In this document: positions 49,628 through 58,367 of the stretch, in pieces
Layout: each line of letters starts with the position of its first letter
How positions within the stretch are numbered: the first letter of the stretch is position 1
Assembly: GCF_008923185.1 (NCBI RefSeq)
Contig: NZ_WBMT01000031.1
Coordinates: 62,001-126,000, forward strand
Direction: 5' to 3'
Source: Actinomadura rudentiformis
Lineage (GTDB): Bacteria > Actinomycetota > Actinomycetes > Streptosporangiales > Streptosporangiaceae
DNA: 64,000 nucleotides
Position numbers and translations under genes: made by a program
Notes under the pieces: generated by a model
Database searches by the model: none
The model's input: only the letters and a program-made list of their open reading frames with translations
Told to the model about the DNA's origin: nothing

Positions 49628-50875
49628 GTGAACATCTCTCCTGTGCTGCGCGGGCTCGTCGTGACGACGGCGCTCGCGCTGGCGGCGACCGCCTGCTCGA
49701 CCAAGGCCCCCGGCGGCGATGCCTCCGGCGGGGCGGTCAAGACCGGCCAGGGCGTCACCGACGGCACCATCACCCTGGGCGTCCTCAGCGACCTGTCCAA
49801 CGTGTTCGGGCCGCTCGGCCAGACCCTGGTGCAGGGCAACGAGCTGTACTTCAAGCAGCGCAACGCCAGCGGAGGCATCTGCGGCCGGCAGGTCAAGCTG
49901 GAGATCCGCGACCACGCCTACAACGTCCAGACGTCCGTCTCGCAGTTCTCCGAGCTGGAACCGAAGGCACTGGGCTTCGTCCAGCTGCTCGGGTCGCCGA
50001 TCGTCTCCGCGCTCGCACCGAAGATCGCCTCGACCAGGGCCGTCACCCTGCCCGCCACCTGGTCCACCGACTGGCTGAGCAAGGACGGCCTGGTCATCGT
50101 CGGCAGCGCCTACCCGGTCGACATGATCAACGGCATCCAGTACCTCCTCGACGAAAAGAAGATCAAGAAGGGGGACACGCTCGGCCATGTCTACTTCGAG
50201 GGCGACTACGGCACCAACGCGCTGAAGGGCTCGCAGTACGCCGCCGAGAAGCTCGGCCTCAAGATCAAGCCGGTGCAGGTGGTGCCGTCCGCCACCGACC
50301 TGACCGCCCAGTTCAACGAACTGCGGTCCGGCGGCGACCCCCAGGCGATCCTGGTCAGCGCGGGTCCGCGCCAGACCGCCTCGATCGCCGGGCTCGCGGC
50401 CGGCTCGGGTCTGAAGACGCCGATCCTGGCGAACGGGCCCGGGTTCGACCCGGCCCTGCTCGCGACTCCGGTCGGCAAGACCCTGGCCGACAACCTCTAC
50501 GTCGCGACCTCCTACGAGCCGTTCTCGGGCGGCAGCAAGCAGGCGCAGACCATCGCCACGCAGTACGGCACCGCCTACCCCAACGGCAAGCCCACCAACA
50601 TGGTCAACTACGGGTACGCCACCGCGGAGGTCATGGGCCAGGCGCTCGACCAGGCGTGCAAGGAGGGCGACCTGACCCGTGACGGCCTCGCCAAGGCGAT
50701 GCGTTCCCTCAACAAGGTCGAGACCGGCGTCATGCCCGCACTGGACCTGAGCGACGCCGCCAAGTTCCCCTCTACCAGCTCCTACATCAACCGCGTCGAC
50801 CTCAAGGCCAAGGGCGGTCTCGTCGTGGCCAAGGAGCCGTTCACTTCCGACCTCACCGCCTCCTTCACCGGCTGA
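49628..50875 (+). CDS. livK: Liv-type substrate-binding lipoprotein, phenylpropionate island
   Basis: 415 residues with a lipoprotein signal (TTALALAATACSTK, cysteine at about residue 23) and a type-1 periplasmic-binding fold (ITLGVLSDLSNVFGPLGQTLVQG). It stands 57 bases behind livM with GAAAGG before the GTG start. Such proteins, when near aromatic catabolic genes, bind aromatic acids; the precise ligand is not deducible. A 16-pair terminator follows. Confidence 0.9.
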   Translation: MNISPVLRGLVVTTALALAATACSTKAPGGDASGGAVKTGQGVTDGTITLGVLSDLSNVFGPLGQTLVQGNELYFKQRNASGGICGRQVKLEIRDHAYNVQTSVSQFSELEPKALGFVQLLGSPIVSALAPKIASTRAVTLPATWSTDWLSKDGLVIVGSAYPVDMINGIQYLLDEKKIKKGDTLGHVYFEGDYGTNALKGSQYAAEKLGLKIKPVQVVPSATDLTAQFNELRSGGDPQAILVSAGPRQTASIAGLAAGSGLKTPILANGPGFDPALLATPVGKTLADNLYVATSYEPFSGGSKQAQTIATQYGTAYPNGKPTNMVNYGYATAEVMGQALDQACKEGDLTRDGLAKAMRSLNKVETGVMPALDLSDAAKFPSTSSYINRVDLKAKGGLVVAKEPFTSDLTASFTG

Positions 50876-50892
50876 GCCGCCTACCGAAAGCC

Positions 50893-50927
50893 TCAGGCCC
50901 GGCCCCGCGATGCGGGGCCGGGCCTGA
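50893..50927. terminator. Bidirectional terminator between livK and mhpB
   Basis: Bases 50893-50908 and 50912-50927 pair perfectly (16 pairs, stem TCAGGCCCGGCCCCGC) around a three-base loop. The genes on both sides converge on it: livK ends 18 bases before, the dioxygenase gene 24 bases after. Confidence 0.85.
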
Positions 50928-50950
50928 AGTGCTGTGTTGTGTTTGGAACG

Positions 50951-51928
50951 TCAGCGGCGCCGGGCGGTCGCGACGGCGAATCCGGCAATCCACTCCGGCA
51001 CGGGCTCGTAGAAACGGGACGTCATCTCGTACGCGCCGCCGGCGGCGAGCCCGGCGAACGCGGCGATCCAGGTGCGGACCTCGTGCGCCGAGCCACCGCC
51101 CTGCTCGCCCATCCACGCGACCGTCCAAGAGTCGAACGCGGCTAGGTCGCCACACTCCAGCAGGTCCAGCAGGTCGTTGTCCCAGCGGGGGTTGATGGGG
51201 ATCATCTTCGCCGAACCGGCGGCGTAGTCCCGGCCGGCCTGGATGACGCGTTCCTCCCCGCGGGCACGCTGCTCGGCGGTCGGCGGGTGGCCCTCGATCA
51301 GCGCGTCGGCGACGCGCGGCGGGGCGCCGTCCAGCACCGGAACCGGCGGGTCGTGCGACAAGCCGCCCGACCCGAGGAACAACACCCGCGTGCCGAGCCC
51401 GGCGGCGGCCCGGCCCAGCGCCGTGCCCAGCGCCCTGATCCGGCTGACCGGCCCGAGCGGCGTGGCGACGCCGTTGACGAAGACCGGGACGACCGGCACC
51501 CGGTCGATCCCGCCGAACAGCACCTCCAGCGGCTGGGCGAAACCGTGGTCGACGGTCATGCGCGCGGACACCGTCAAGTCCACGTCCTGGTCCAGGACGC
51601 TTTCGGCCAGGGCCCTGGCCGCGGCCGAGTCGACCGACAGGGGACCCGATGACGAGCCGAAGTCACCGACCGCATGCGCCTCGGTGGCCAGGCAGAACGG
51701 CGGCATCTCCTTGTAGAAGAACCCGTTGTAGTGGTCCGGGGCGAACAGCACGACCAGCTCCGGGTCGAAGTCCCGGACGAAGTCGCGGGCGCCGGAGACC
51801 GCGGCCTCCACGCGCTCCAGCACCTCGGGAGCGGGATCGTTCTTGCCGATCAAGGGCGAGTGGGAGAGCCCGACGGCGGCGATGTCCAGGCTGCTCCCGC
51901 TGTTCATACTGCTCCCGCTGATGGTCAT
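50951..51928 (-). CDS. mhpB: 2,3-Dihydroxyphenylpropionate/2,3-dihydroxycinnamate 1,2-dioxygenase
   Basis: 325 residues of the LigB-like (class III) extradiol dioxygenase family. The N-terminal GLSHSPLIG and LVVLFAPDHYNGFFY carry iron-binding His, and MTVDHGFAQPLEVLFGG with GSGGLSHDPP lines the active site, as in MhpB. The enzyme opens 3-(2,3-dihydroxyphenyl)propionate or the cinnamate analogue between the ring carbons next to the hydroxyl groups, using Fe(II) and O2. The ATG at 51928 with GAGGGAATCTC upstream overlaps the end of the MDR gene by four bases. The product is the substrate of the C-C hydrolase encoded at 56610. Confidence 0.92.
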   Translation of the reverse strand: MTISGSSMNSGSSLDIAAVGLSHSPLIGKNDPAPEVLERVEAAVSGARDFVRDFDPELVVLFAPDHYNGFFYKEMPPFCLATEAHAVGDFGSSSGPLSVDSAAARALAESVLDQDVDLTVSARMTVDHGFAQPLEVLFGGIDRVPVVPVFVNGVATPLGPVSRIRALGTALGRAAAGLGTRVLFLGSGGLSHDPPVPVLDGAPPRVADALIEGHPPTAEQRARGEERVIQAGRDYAAGSAKMIPINPRWDNDLLDLLECGDLAAFDSWTVAWMGEQGGGSAHEVRTWIAAFAGLAAGGAYEMTSRFYEPVPEWIAGFAVATARRR

Positions 51929-52914
51929 GAGATTCCCTCGGAGTCGTCCGGACGGATGATGATCTTGCCGGTGACGCTGCCGTCGATCATGAGCTGGAAG
52001 CCCTTGTGGATCTCGGTGAGCGGCAGGGCGCGGTCGATGACCGGCCGCACCCCGGTGGCGTCCATCATCCGGAGCAGGGCGACGAGCTCGGCGCGGGTGC
52101 ACCCGGTCGAACCGAGCACCCGCAGCTGCTGGTAGAAGATCCGGTTGAGATCGGCGAACGGCGCGGGCCCGCTGGTGGCCCCGGCGATCACGATGGCACC
52201 GCCCGGCTTGAGCGCCTTCATGGAGTGCGACCAGGTCGCCTCACCGACCGTCTCGATCACCACGTCCACCCGTTCCGGCAGCCGCTCACCGGTCGCCAGC
52301 GCGGCGCGGGCACCCCAGGCGAGGGCCTCGGCGCGCTTGGTCTCGCTGCGGCTGGTGGCGTACACGACGGCGCCCGCGGCGGCGGCCAGCTTGATCGCTG
52401 CGGAGGCGACGCCGCCGCCGGCCCCCTGCACCAGCACCCGGTCCCCGGCACGGATCTTCGCCTGCGTGAAGAGCATCCGGTAGGCGGTGCCCCAGGCCAC
52501 CGGCAGGGACGCCGCCTCGTCGAACGACAGCCAGGACGGTTTCGGGACGAGATTGGCGGTGGGCACGGTGATGTACTCGGCGAAGGCGCCGTCGTGCCGT
52601 TCCGACAGGAGCGCCCGCCCCGGGTCGAGGGTGACGTCGCCGCCGCCGGCCTCGGAGTCGCCGAGCACCGGATGGACGATCACCTCCCGGCCGTCCTCGT
52701 CGAACCCCGCCGCGTCACACCCGAGAACGATCGGGAGCTGCTCGGCCGGATGCCCCACCCCGCGGAGCGTCCACAGATCGTGCATGTTGAGCGATGAGGC
52801 CACGACTCTCACCAGGGACCAGCCGGGACGCAGGCCGGGGACGGGCGCGTCCCGCAGCACCAGCCCGGACAGCGGGTCGGTGCTGCTCTGGGAGATGGCG
52901 GTTGCTGTCAGCAT
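51925..52914 (-). CDS. Medium-chain dehydrogenase/reductase (quinone-oxidoreductase-like)
   Basis: 329 residues. A GroES-like N-domain (SLVRVVASSLNMHDLWTLRGVG) and a Rossmann domain (VLVQGAGGGVASAAIKLAAA) are visible. There is no structural-zinc cysteine cluster, so it is likely a zinc-independent NADPH oxidoreductase related to enoyl or quinone reductases. It heads the minus-strand unit with mhpB and shares its promoter region with the dioxygenase operon. A role in reducing the cinnamate side chain or a related double bond is possible but is inference; no counterpart exists in the standard hca/mhp sets. Confidence 0.8.
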   Translation of the reverse strand: MLTATAISQSSTDPLSGLVLRDAPVPGLRPGWSLVRVVASSLNMHDLWTLRGVGHPAEQLPIVLGCDAAGFDEDGREVIVHPVLGDSEAGGGDVTLDPGRALLSERHDGAFAEYITVPTANLVPKPSWLSFDEAASLPVAWGTAYRMLFTQAKIRAGDRVLVQGAGGGVASAAIKLAAAAGAVVYATSRSETKRAEALAWGARAALATGERLPERVDVVIETVGEATWSHSMKALKPGGAIVIAGATSGPAPFADLNRIFYQQLRVLGSTGCTRAELVALLRMMDATGVRPVIDRALPLTEIHKGFQLMIDGSVTGKIIIRPDDSEGIS

Positions 52915-52955
52915 GACCCGAGCGTGCCGATGACCGGCCCGAGGTCACAGTCCGT

Positions 52956-52972
52956 GTTCCGTTGTGCGGCAC
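52956..52972 (+). promoter_or_regulatory. Dyad GTTCCG-N5-CGGCAC, site C (IclR operator candidate)
   Basis: GTTCCG (52956-52961) and CGGCAC (52967-52972) with centre TTGTG. It sits between the divergent MDR gene (42 bases) and the dioxygenase operon (34 bases), so it can control both. All twelve half-site bases equal those of sites A and B. Confidence 0.68.
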
Positions 52973-53005
52973 AAGCGCTTTGGGGGGATCGGCCCGGTCG
53001 CTTCG

Positions 53006-54355
53006 ATGAGCGGTATGAGCTCCTCAACCGAACCCGCCACGGTCACACCGCGCGGTGCCCTGCGGCGCCCGGCGGAGCTGGCCCGGACCGTCGACGTCAG
53101 CGGGCTGGTCGACACCGAGGGCGGCCTGCTGGACCGCGCGGTCTTCACCGACGAGACGGTGTACCGGCAGGAGATGCGCCGGGTCTTCGCGCCGAGCTGG
53201 CTCTTCCTGGCGCACACCGACCAGTTCCACCGCCCGGGTGACTTCTTCACCACCTGGATGGGCGAGGACCCGGTGATCGTCACCATGGACAGGAACCGGC
53301 GGATCCGGGCCTATCTGAACTCCTGCCGCCACCGCGGCGCCCGCGTCTGCCGGGCGGACTTCGGCACCACCCGCAACTTCACCTGCACCTACCACGGGTG
53401 GTCGTTCAATCTGGAGGGCGGCCTGGTCAGCGTGCCCAACCGGGAGGGCTATCCCGACTCGTTCGACACCGGGCAGTGGGGGCTGGTCGAGGTCCCGCAC
53501 GTGGAGACCTACCGCGGGTTGATCTTCGGCACCTGGAACCCGGCGCCGGTGCCGCTGCGGGAGTCGCTGGGCGACATGGCCTGGTACATGGACGCGATGC
53601 TCGACCACGACGAGAAGGGCACCGTGGTCGTCGGCGGCATCCACAAATGGATGCTGGAGGGCAACTGGAAACTCGCGGCCGAGCAGTTCGCCACCGACTG
53701 GTACCACGTGAACATGAGCCACGCCTCGGCGCTGATGGTGCTGGCTCCGGCGGGCAAGAAGCCCAAGCAGGAGATCGTCCACCGGGCCGGCCGGCAGTAC
53801 GTCGGCGCGAACGGGCACGGCGCCGGTTTCCCCGTCCATCCCAAGAACCGGTTCGACGACGGGACGGTCCACGAATGGACGGACTACGACGCGCTGCGCG
53901 AACGCCTCGGTGACGCACGGGTGGAGGGGCCGCTGACCAACGGGCACGCGACGGTCTTCCCGAACTTCTCCTACCTGCCGGTCAACGGCTCGATCCGGAT
54001 CTGGCACCCCAAGGGGCCCGACCGGATGGAGGTGTGGGCGTGGACGATCGTCGACGCGTCCATGCCGGAGGAGATCCGCGAGGCCCAGCGCCTGTACAAC
54101 CTGCGGACCTTCGGCCCCAGCGGGGTCTTCGAGCAGGACGACGGCGAGAACTGGAGCGAGGTCCAGGGCACCGCCGGCGGCTTCATGGCCAACCGCGTCG
54201 CCCTCAACTACCAGATGGGTCTGGGCGGCGAACGTGAGGACGGCCGCCACCCCGGCACGACCAGCGAGCTGTACAGCGACGCCGCGGGCCGGTCCTTCTA
54301 CGCGCACTGGCGCACCTTGATGAACACCCCCGCCTGGCACGAGGAGCACGCATGA
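53006..54355 (+). CDS. hcaE: Rieske ring-hydroxylating dioxygenase, alpha subunit (phenylpropionate/cinnamate type)
   Basis: About 449 residues. The Rieske cluster motif is SCRHRGARVC with CTYHGW (Cys107/His109 and Cys127/His130). The catalytic domain has the bridging Asp231 and iron ligands His234 and His239 in DWYHVNMSH. With the beta subunit it adds O2 to an aromatic ring to give a cis-dihydrodiol; the company of mhp genes points to 3-phenylpropionate or cinnamate. ATGs at 53006 and 53015 are both possible starts and neither has a strong ribosome site. It overlaps the ferredoxin gene by ATGA. First gene of the eight-gene plus-strand operon. Confidence 0.9.
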   Translation: MSGMSSSTEPATVTPRGALRRPAELARTVDVSGLVDTEGGLLDRAVFTDETVYRQEMRRVFAPSWLFLAHTDQFHRPGDFFTTWMGEDPVIVTMDRNRRIRAYLNSCRHRGARVCRADFGTTRNFTCTYHGWSFNLEGGLVSVPNREGYPDSFDTGQWGLVEVPHVETYRGLIFGTWNPAPVPLRESLGDMAWYMDAMLDHDEKGTVVVGGIHKWMLEGNWKLAAEQFATDWYHVNMSHASALMVLAPAGKKPKQEIVHRAGRQYVGANGHGAGFPVHPKNRFDDGTVHEWTDYDALRERLGDARVEGPLTNGHATVFPNFSYLPVNGSIRIWHPKGPDRMEVWAWTIVDASMPEEIREAQRLYNLRTFGPSGVFEQDDGENWSEVQGTAGGFMANRVALNYQMGLGGEREDGRHPGTTSELYSDAAGRSFYAHWRTLMNTPAWHEEHA

Positions 54356-54687
54356 GCCTGGGCATCCGGGTCGCCGCCCTGGACGACATCCCGATCGGCG
54401 AGGGCCTCGCCGTGGACAGGAGCGTCACCGGCACCGACGACGACATCGCGCTGCTGCGCGACACCGACGGCACCGTCTGGGCGCTGGACGACACCTGTAC
54501 GCACGAGACCGCCTCCCTGGCCGAGGGCTGGGTCGAGGACGGCTGCGTCGAATGCCCCCTGCACACCAGCAGGTTCTGTCTCAAGGATGGTGCCGTCCAG
54601 GGACTCCCCGCGACCGAGGACGCCCGCCCGCACCGGGTCGAGGTCCGCGACGGCGAGGTCTTTCTGTTCCCCGGAGAGGCCCCCTGA
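54352..54687 (+). CDS. hcaC: Rieske ferredoxin component of the dioxygenase
   Basis: 111 residues, the normal size of HcaC/BphF-type ferredoxins. The [2Fe-2S] Rieske ligands are in CTHETASLAEGW and CPLHTSRF. It carries electrons from the reductase to the terminal oxygenase. Inserted between alpha subunit and reductase, overlapping the former by four bases and one base before the latter. Confidence 0.93.
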   Translation: MSLGIRVAALDDIPIGEGLAVDRSVTGTDDDIALLRDTDGTVWALDDTCTHETASLAEGWVEDGCVECPLHTSRFCLKDGAVQGLPATEDARPHRVEVRDGEVFLFPGEAP

Positions 54688-54688
54688 C

Positions 54689-55960
54689 ATGGAGCTTCGG
54701 CGCACTGATTGCGAGCTTCGGCGAATCGTGATCGTCGGGGGCGGAGTCGCGGGCGTCAGCACCGCCGCCGCCCTGCGGTCCGGCGGTTACGACGGGGAGC
54801 TCACCCTTGTGGACGCCGGCGAGTTCCCCTATGACCGGCCCCCGCTGTCCAAGGACTTCCTCACCGGCGTCAAGGACCTCACAGACCTCGCCCTCCAGCC
54901 TCCGGATTGGTACGACGCCCAGTCGATCAGGCTGCTCGCCAAGACCATGGTCGCGGCGATCCAGCCTTCCTCGGGGACGGTGGAACTGGCCGGCGGGAAA
55001 GTCTTGCAGGCGGATCGGGTGGTCCTGGCGACAGGCGGGGGAGCCGCCCGCCCGCCGATCCCCGGCCTGGACGACCACCGCGTCCACGTCCTGCGGACCG
55101 CAGAGGACGCCGAACGTCTGCGCTCAGCGCTGGTTCCCGGGGCGCGTTTGCTGGTGGTGGGAGCGGGTCTGATCGGCGCCGAGACGGCGGCGACCGCGGC
55201 AGGCCTGGGCTGCGACGTCGTCCTGGTCGACCCGGTCAGCCCTCCGCTGACCGCCGCCGTCGGGCCGCTGATGGCCTCCTGGCTGCACGAGATGCACACC
55301 CGGCGTGGCGTGACGACCGTCCAGGCGACGGTCGAGGCGTTCTCCGCCCACTCCCACGGGCTGGCCGCACAGCTGTCGGGCGAAGACGCGCCGCGAGTGT
55401 TCGACGCGGTCGTGCTGGGTGTCGGCATGACTCCCTCGACCGGGTTGGCGGAGGCCGCCGGGCTGGAGTGCGATGGCGGGATCGTGGTCGACGCGGGGCA
55501 GACCACCTCGCATCCGGCCGTGCTCGCGGTCGGCGACCCGACCCGCCGGCGGGTGAACGGCCTGCTCATGCGCCGGGCCGAGCACTGGGAGGCCGCCCAG
55601 TACGACGGCAAGCGCGCGGCGGCCACGCTGCTCGGCGCCACAGTGCCCCGCCCCGCCGCCTTTTGGTTCTGGACCGACCGGCACGGCGTCCACGTCGAGG
55701 TCGTCGGCGAGATGGCGAAGGCGACCAGTGCCGTTGTCCGCGGGGAACCCGCGGAGGGCGGCCGGTTCTCGGTGTTCGGCCTGCTCGACGGGCGCGTGGT
55801 CGCCGCAGCGGCGGTCGACGACTCCGCGGCCGTCCGCGCCGCCCGCCGAATGATCGACCGCGGTGTCCCGGCCGACGCCGGCGCACTGGCCGACCCCGCG
55901 ACCGATCTGCGCGCCCTCCTGCGCCGGCGACCGGAACCCACCGCCGCGGCCGTGCCGTAG
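54689..55960 (+). CDS. hcaD: Ferredoxin reductase component of the dioxygenase
   Basis: 423 residues of the FAD/NADH aromatic-ring-dioxygenase reductase family: IVIVGGGVAGVSTAAALRSGG, YDRPPLSKDFLTG, NADH-binding LLVVGAGLIGAETAATAAGLG, and a C-terminal FWFWTDRHGVHVEVVG reductase domain. It passes electrons from NADH to HcaC. In the position of the usual AVGD motif it reads AVGDPTRR. A GGAGAGG site precedes the ATG. Confidence 0.93.
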   Translation: MELRRTDCELRRIVIVGGGVAGVSTAAALRSGGYDGELTLVDAGEFPYDRPPLSKDFLTGVKDLTDLALQPPDWYDAQSIRLLAKTMVAAIQPSSGTVELAGGKVLQADRVVLATGGGAARPPIPGLDDHRVHVLRTAEDAERLRSALVPGARLLVVGAGLIGAETAATAAGLGCDVVLVDPVSPPLTAAVGPLMASWLHEMHTRRGVTTVQATVEAFSAHSHGLAAQLSGEDAPRVFDAVVLGVGMTPSTGLAEAAGLECDGGIVVDAGQTTSHPAVLAVGDPTRRRVNGLLMRRAEHWEAAQYDGKRAAATLLGATVPRPAAFWFWTDRHGVHVEVVGEMAKATSAVVRGEPAEGGRFSVFGLLDGRVVAAAAVDDSAAVRAARRMIDRGVPADAGALADPATDLRALLRRRPEPTAAAVP

Positions 55961-55986
55961 AGCTTGAGAAGGGATCGAATGACACC

Positions 55987-56565
55987 GTGAGCATCACCAC
56001 CTCCGTGAACGGCCGGCGCAGCCGGGCGGGGCTGCTCGCCGACCGCGACCTGCACTTCGAGGTCGAGCAGTTCTACTTCCGCGAGGCCGAACTCCTCGAC
56101 GACGGCCGCTACGCCGACTGGCTCGACCTGCTCGCCGACGACCTGGACTACTGGATGCCGACCCGTACCAACCGGCTGCGGCGCCAGCAGGCCTTCGCCG
56201 TCGCGGCGCGCGGCGAGGCGGCGTTCTACGACGAGACGAAGGAGAGCCTGGCCTGGCGGATCCGCCGGTTCGACTCCGGCATGGCCTGGGCCGAGGACCC
56301 GCCGTCCCGGACCCGCCATCTGATCACCAACGTGGTCGCCCGCCACGTCGACCCCGGCGAGCACTCCGGGTTCACCGAGGACGACCTGCTGGTGAAGTCG
56401 GCGTTCCTCGTCTATCGCAACCGGCTGGAACGGGAGGAGAACGTGTTCGCCGGCGGCCGCACCGACGTGCTCCGGAGGACGCCGGACGGGCTGCTGGTCG
56501 CGCGCAGGACGATCCTGCTCGACCAGAACGTCCTCATGTCCAAGAACATCTCCACCTTCTTCTGA
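55987..56565 (+). CDS. hcaF: Ring-hydroxylating dioxygenase, beta subunit
   Basis: 192 residues of the small-subunit family (SnoaL/NTF2 fold): VEQFYFREAELLDDGRYADWLDLLADDLDYWMP, then SRTRHLITNVVARHV and NVFAGGRTDVLRR. It makes the alpha3-beta3 oxygenase with HcaE. In E. coli hcaF lies next to hcaE; here ferredoxin and reductase genes stand between them. GTG start with GAAGGGA upstream. Confidence 0.93.
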   Translation: MSITTSVNGRRSRAGLLADRDLHFEVEQFYFREAELLDDGRYADWLDLLADDLDYWMPTRTNRLRRQQAFAVAARGEAAFYDETKESLAWRIRRFDSGMAWAEDPPSRTRHLITNVVARHVDPGEHSGFTEDDLLVKSAFLVYRNRLEREENVFAGGRTDVLRRTPDGLLVARRTILLDQNVLMSKNISTFF

Positions 56566-56609
56566 TCTTGATCCCGACTCTCCGATCTCTGACTCTCCGA
56601 GGATGCGCT

Positions 56610-57476
56610 GTGATCGTCACTGGTACCGAACTGCCGACCGCCCAGCACGTGGTGCCGACCTCGCTGGGGGAGATCGCCGTCACCGAGATCGGTGACGGCC
56701 CGGTCCTGGTGATGCTGCACGGCGGCGGACCGGGCGCGTCCGGGGTCGGCAACTACCACCAGAACCTGCCGGCGCTGGCGTCCCGGTTCCGGGTGGTGCT
56801 GCCCGACCAGCCGGGCTTCGGCGGCAGCTACCGGCCCACCGAGGCCGACCTGGACGCCCGGTCGATCACCGAGATCACCGTGGACGCCCTGTTCCAGGCG
56901 CTGGACGCCCTCGGCATCGACACGTTCCACCTGCTCGGGAACAGCCTCGGCGGCGCCGCCGCGATCGCGATGGCGCAGGCCCGCCCCGATCGCGTCGCAG
57001 GACTGGTCCTCATGGCGCCCGGCGGCGGCTGGCTGCCCTTCGGCCCCACCCCGACCGAAGGCCAGAAGGAGATGTTCCGCTACTACAACGCCGGCGGCCC
57101 GTCGGAGAAGAAGATGGCGGCGTTCATCCGCGCCATGGTCTTCGACCACAAGCAGTTCGGGGAGGACGTCGTGCGGGCCCGGTACGAGGCGTCCCTGGAC
57201 GAGAGCCACATCGCCTTCTATCACCGGTACAACGCCGCGTTCGCCAAGCGGCACGGCATGGACCCGCTCTGGCGCGACCTCCACAGGATCAAGGCGCCGA
57301 CCCTGCTGCTGTGGGGGCGCGACGACCGCACCATCACCCTCGACGGTGCCCAGATCATGCTCAAGCAGATCCGGAACGTCCAGCTGCATGTGTTCGGCAA
57401 CTGCGGCCACTGGGTCCAGTTGGAGCGGCAGCAGGACTTCGAGCGTCTCGTCACCGACTTCCTGGCTGGCCTGTGA
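56610..57476 (+). CDS. mhpC: 2-Hydroxy-6-oxonona-2,4-dienedioate hydrolase
   Basis: 288 residues from GTG 56610 (CCGAGGATGCGCT upstream), the same length as E. coli MhpC; an upstream TTG at 56568 is open. The alpha/beta-hydrolase features are VLVMLHGGGPGASG (oxyanion region), LLGNSLGGAAA (nucleophilic serine), WGRDDRTI (Asp) and FGNCGHWVQLE (His). It cleaves the C-C bond of the ring-opened product of MhpB, releasing succinate (or fumarate from the cinnamate branch) and 2-hydroxypentadienoate, which goes to MhpD. Confidence 0.94.
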   Translation: MIVTGTELPTAQHVVPTSLGEIAVTEIGDGPVLVMLHGGGPGASGVGNYHQNLPALASRFRVVLPDQPGFGGSYRPTEADLDARSITEITVDALFQALDALGIDTFHLLGNSLGGAAAIAMAQARPDRVAGLVLMAPGGGWLPFGPTPTEGQKEMFRYYNAGGPSEKKMAAFIRAMVFDHKQFGEDVVRARYEASLDESHIAFYHRYNAAFAKRHGMDPLWRDLHRIKAPTLLLWGRDDRTITLDGAQIMLKQIRNVQLHVFGNCGHWVQLERQQDFERLVTDFLAGL

Positions 57477-58327
57477 TGGCGGGCGGGTCTGGCGCTACGG
57501 GCTGGCTGGCGGGGTACACGGCCCTCATCACCGGCGGAGGATCCGGCATCGGCCGTGCCGTCGCCCACCGCTTCGTCGCCGAGGGCGCCTCGGTGGCGAT
57601 CTACGGGCGGGATCCGGAGGCCCTGAGCAAGGCCGTCGCGGACTCGCCCGATCCCGACCGCACACACGCCATCGAGGGCGACGTCCGCGACTCCGAACGG
57701 CTGCACGAGGCCGTCGCCGAGACCGTCGACCGGTTCGGCGGGCTCGACACCCTGGTCGCCAACGCCGGCATCTGGGACTACCAGCGCCAGCTCACCCGGC
57801 TCACCGGCGCCGAGCTCGCCGCGACGTTCGACGAGCTCTTCGCGGTCAACGTCAAGGGCTACCTGCTGGCCGCCGAGGCCGCCTGGCGCGAGCTGGTGAA
57901 GACCCGCGGCAGCATCGTCATGACGCTGTCGAACGCGTCCTTCTACGTCAACGGCGGCGGGCCCGTCTACACCGCCAGCAAGCACGCCTGCCTCGGTCTC
58001 ATGCGCGAACTCGCGTACGAGCTCGCCCCCAAGGTCAGGGTCAACGGCGTGGCCTGCGGCGGCATGAACACCGACCTGCGCGGCCCGGCGGCGCTCGCCC
58101 TCGACGGCCGCTCGATCAGCGCCTCCTTCGCGAGGAAGAAGCCGGATTCGCCGCCGCCGGCCATCCCGCTGCACGACTCCAGCACCGATCCTGCCGACTT
58201 CACCGGCTCCTACGTCCTCCTGGCCTCGCGGGAGCAGAGCGGCCCCGTCACCGGCCAGGCCATCTCCGTCGACGGCGGCATAGGGGTGCGGGGTTTCGCC
58301 ACTCCCGCCGGCGGCGACCACCTCTGA
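57476..58327 (+). CDS. hcaB: cis-Dihydrodiol dehydrogenase (short-chain dehydrogenase)
   Basis: 283 residues of the SDR family with TGGGSGIGRAVAHRF for NAD, NAGIWDYQRQL, and the catalytic Ser and Tyr-x-x-x-Lys in SNASFYVNGGGPVYTASKHA. The LxxNAGIWDY segment is typical of aromatic cis-dihydrodiol dehydrogenases (BphB/HcaB). It rearomatises the dioxygenase product to the catechol used by MhpB. Its start overlaps the mhpC stop (TGATG). Confidence 0.92.
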   Translation: MAGGSGATGWLAGYTALITGGGSGIGRAVAHRFVAEGASVAIYGRDPEALSKAVADSPDPDRTHAIEGDVRDSERLHEAVAETVDRFGGLDTLVANAGIWDYQRQLTRLTGAELAATFDELFAVNVKGYLLAAEAAWRELVKTRGSIVMTLSNASFYVNGGGPVYTASKHACLGLMRELAYELAPKVRVNGVACGGMNTDLRGPAALALDGRSISASFARKKPDSPPPAIPLHDSSTDPADFTGSYVLLASREQSGPVTGQAISVDGGIGVRGFATPAGGDHL

Positions 58328-58367
58328 GCCACCTTCTGTGCCACCTTCCGAGCCCAAGGAAACCGCG

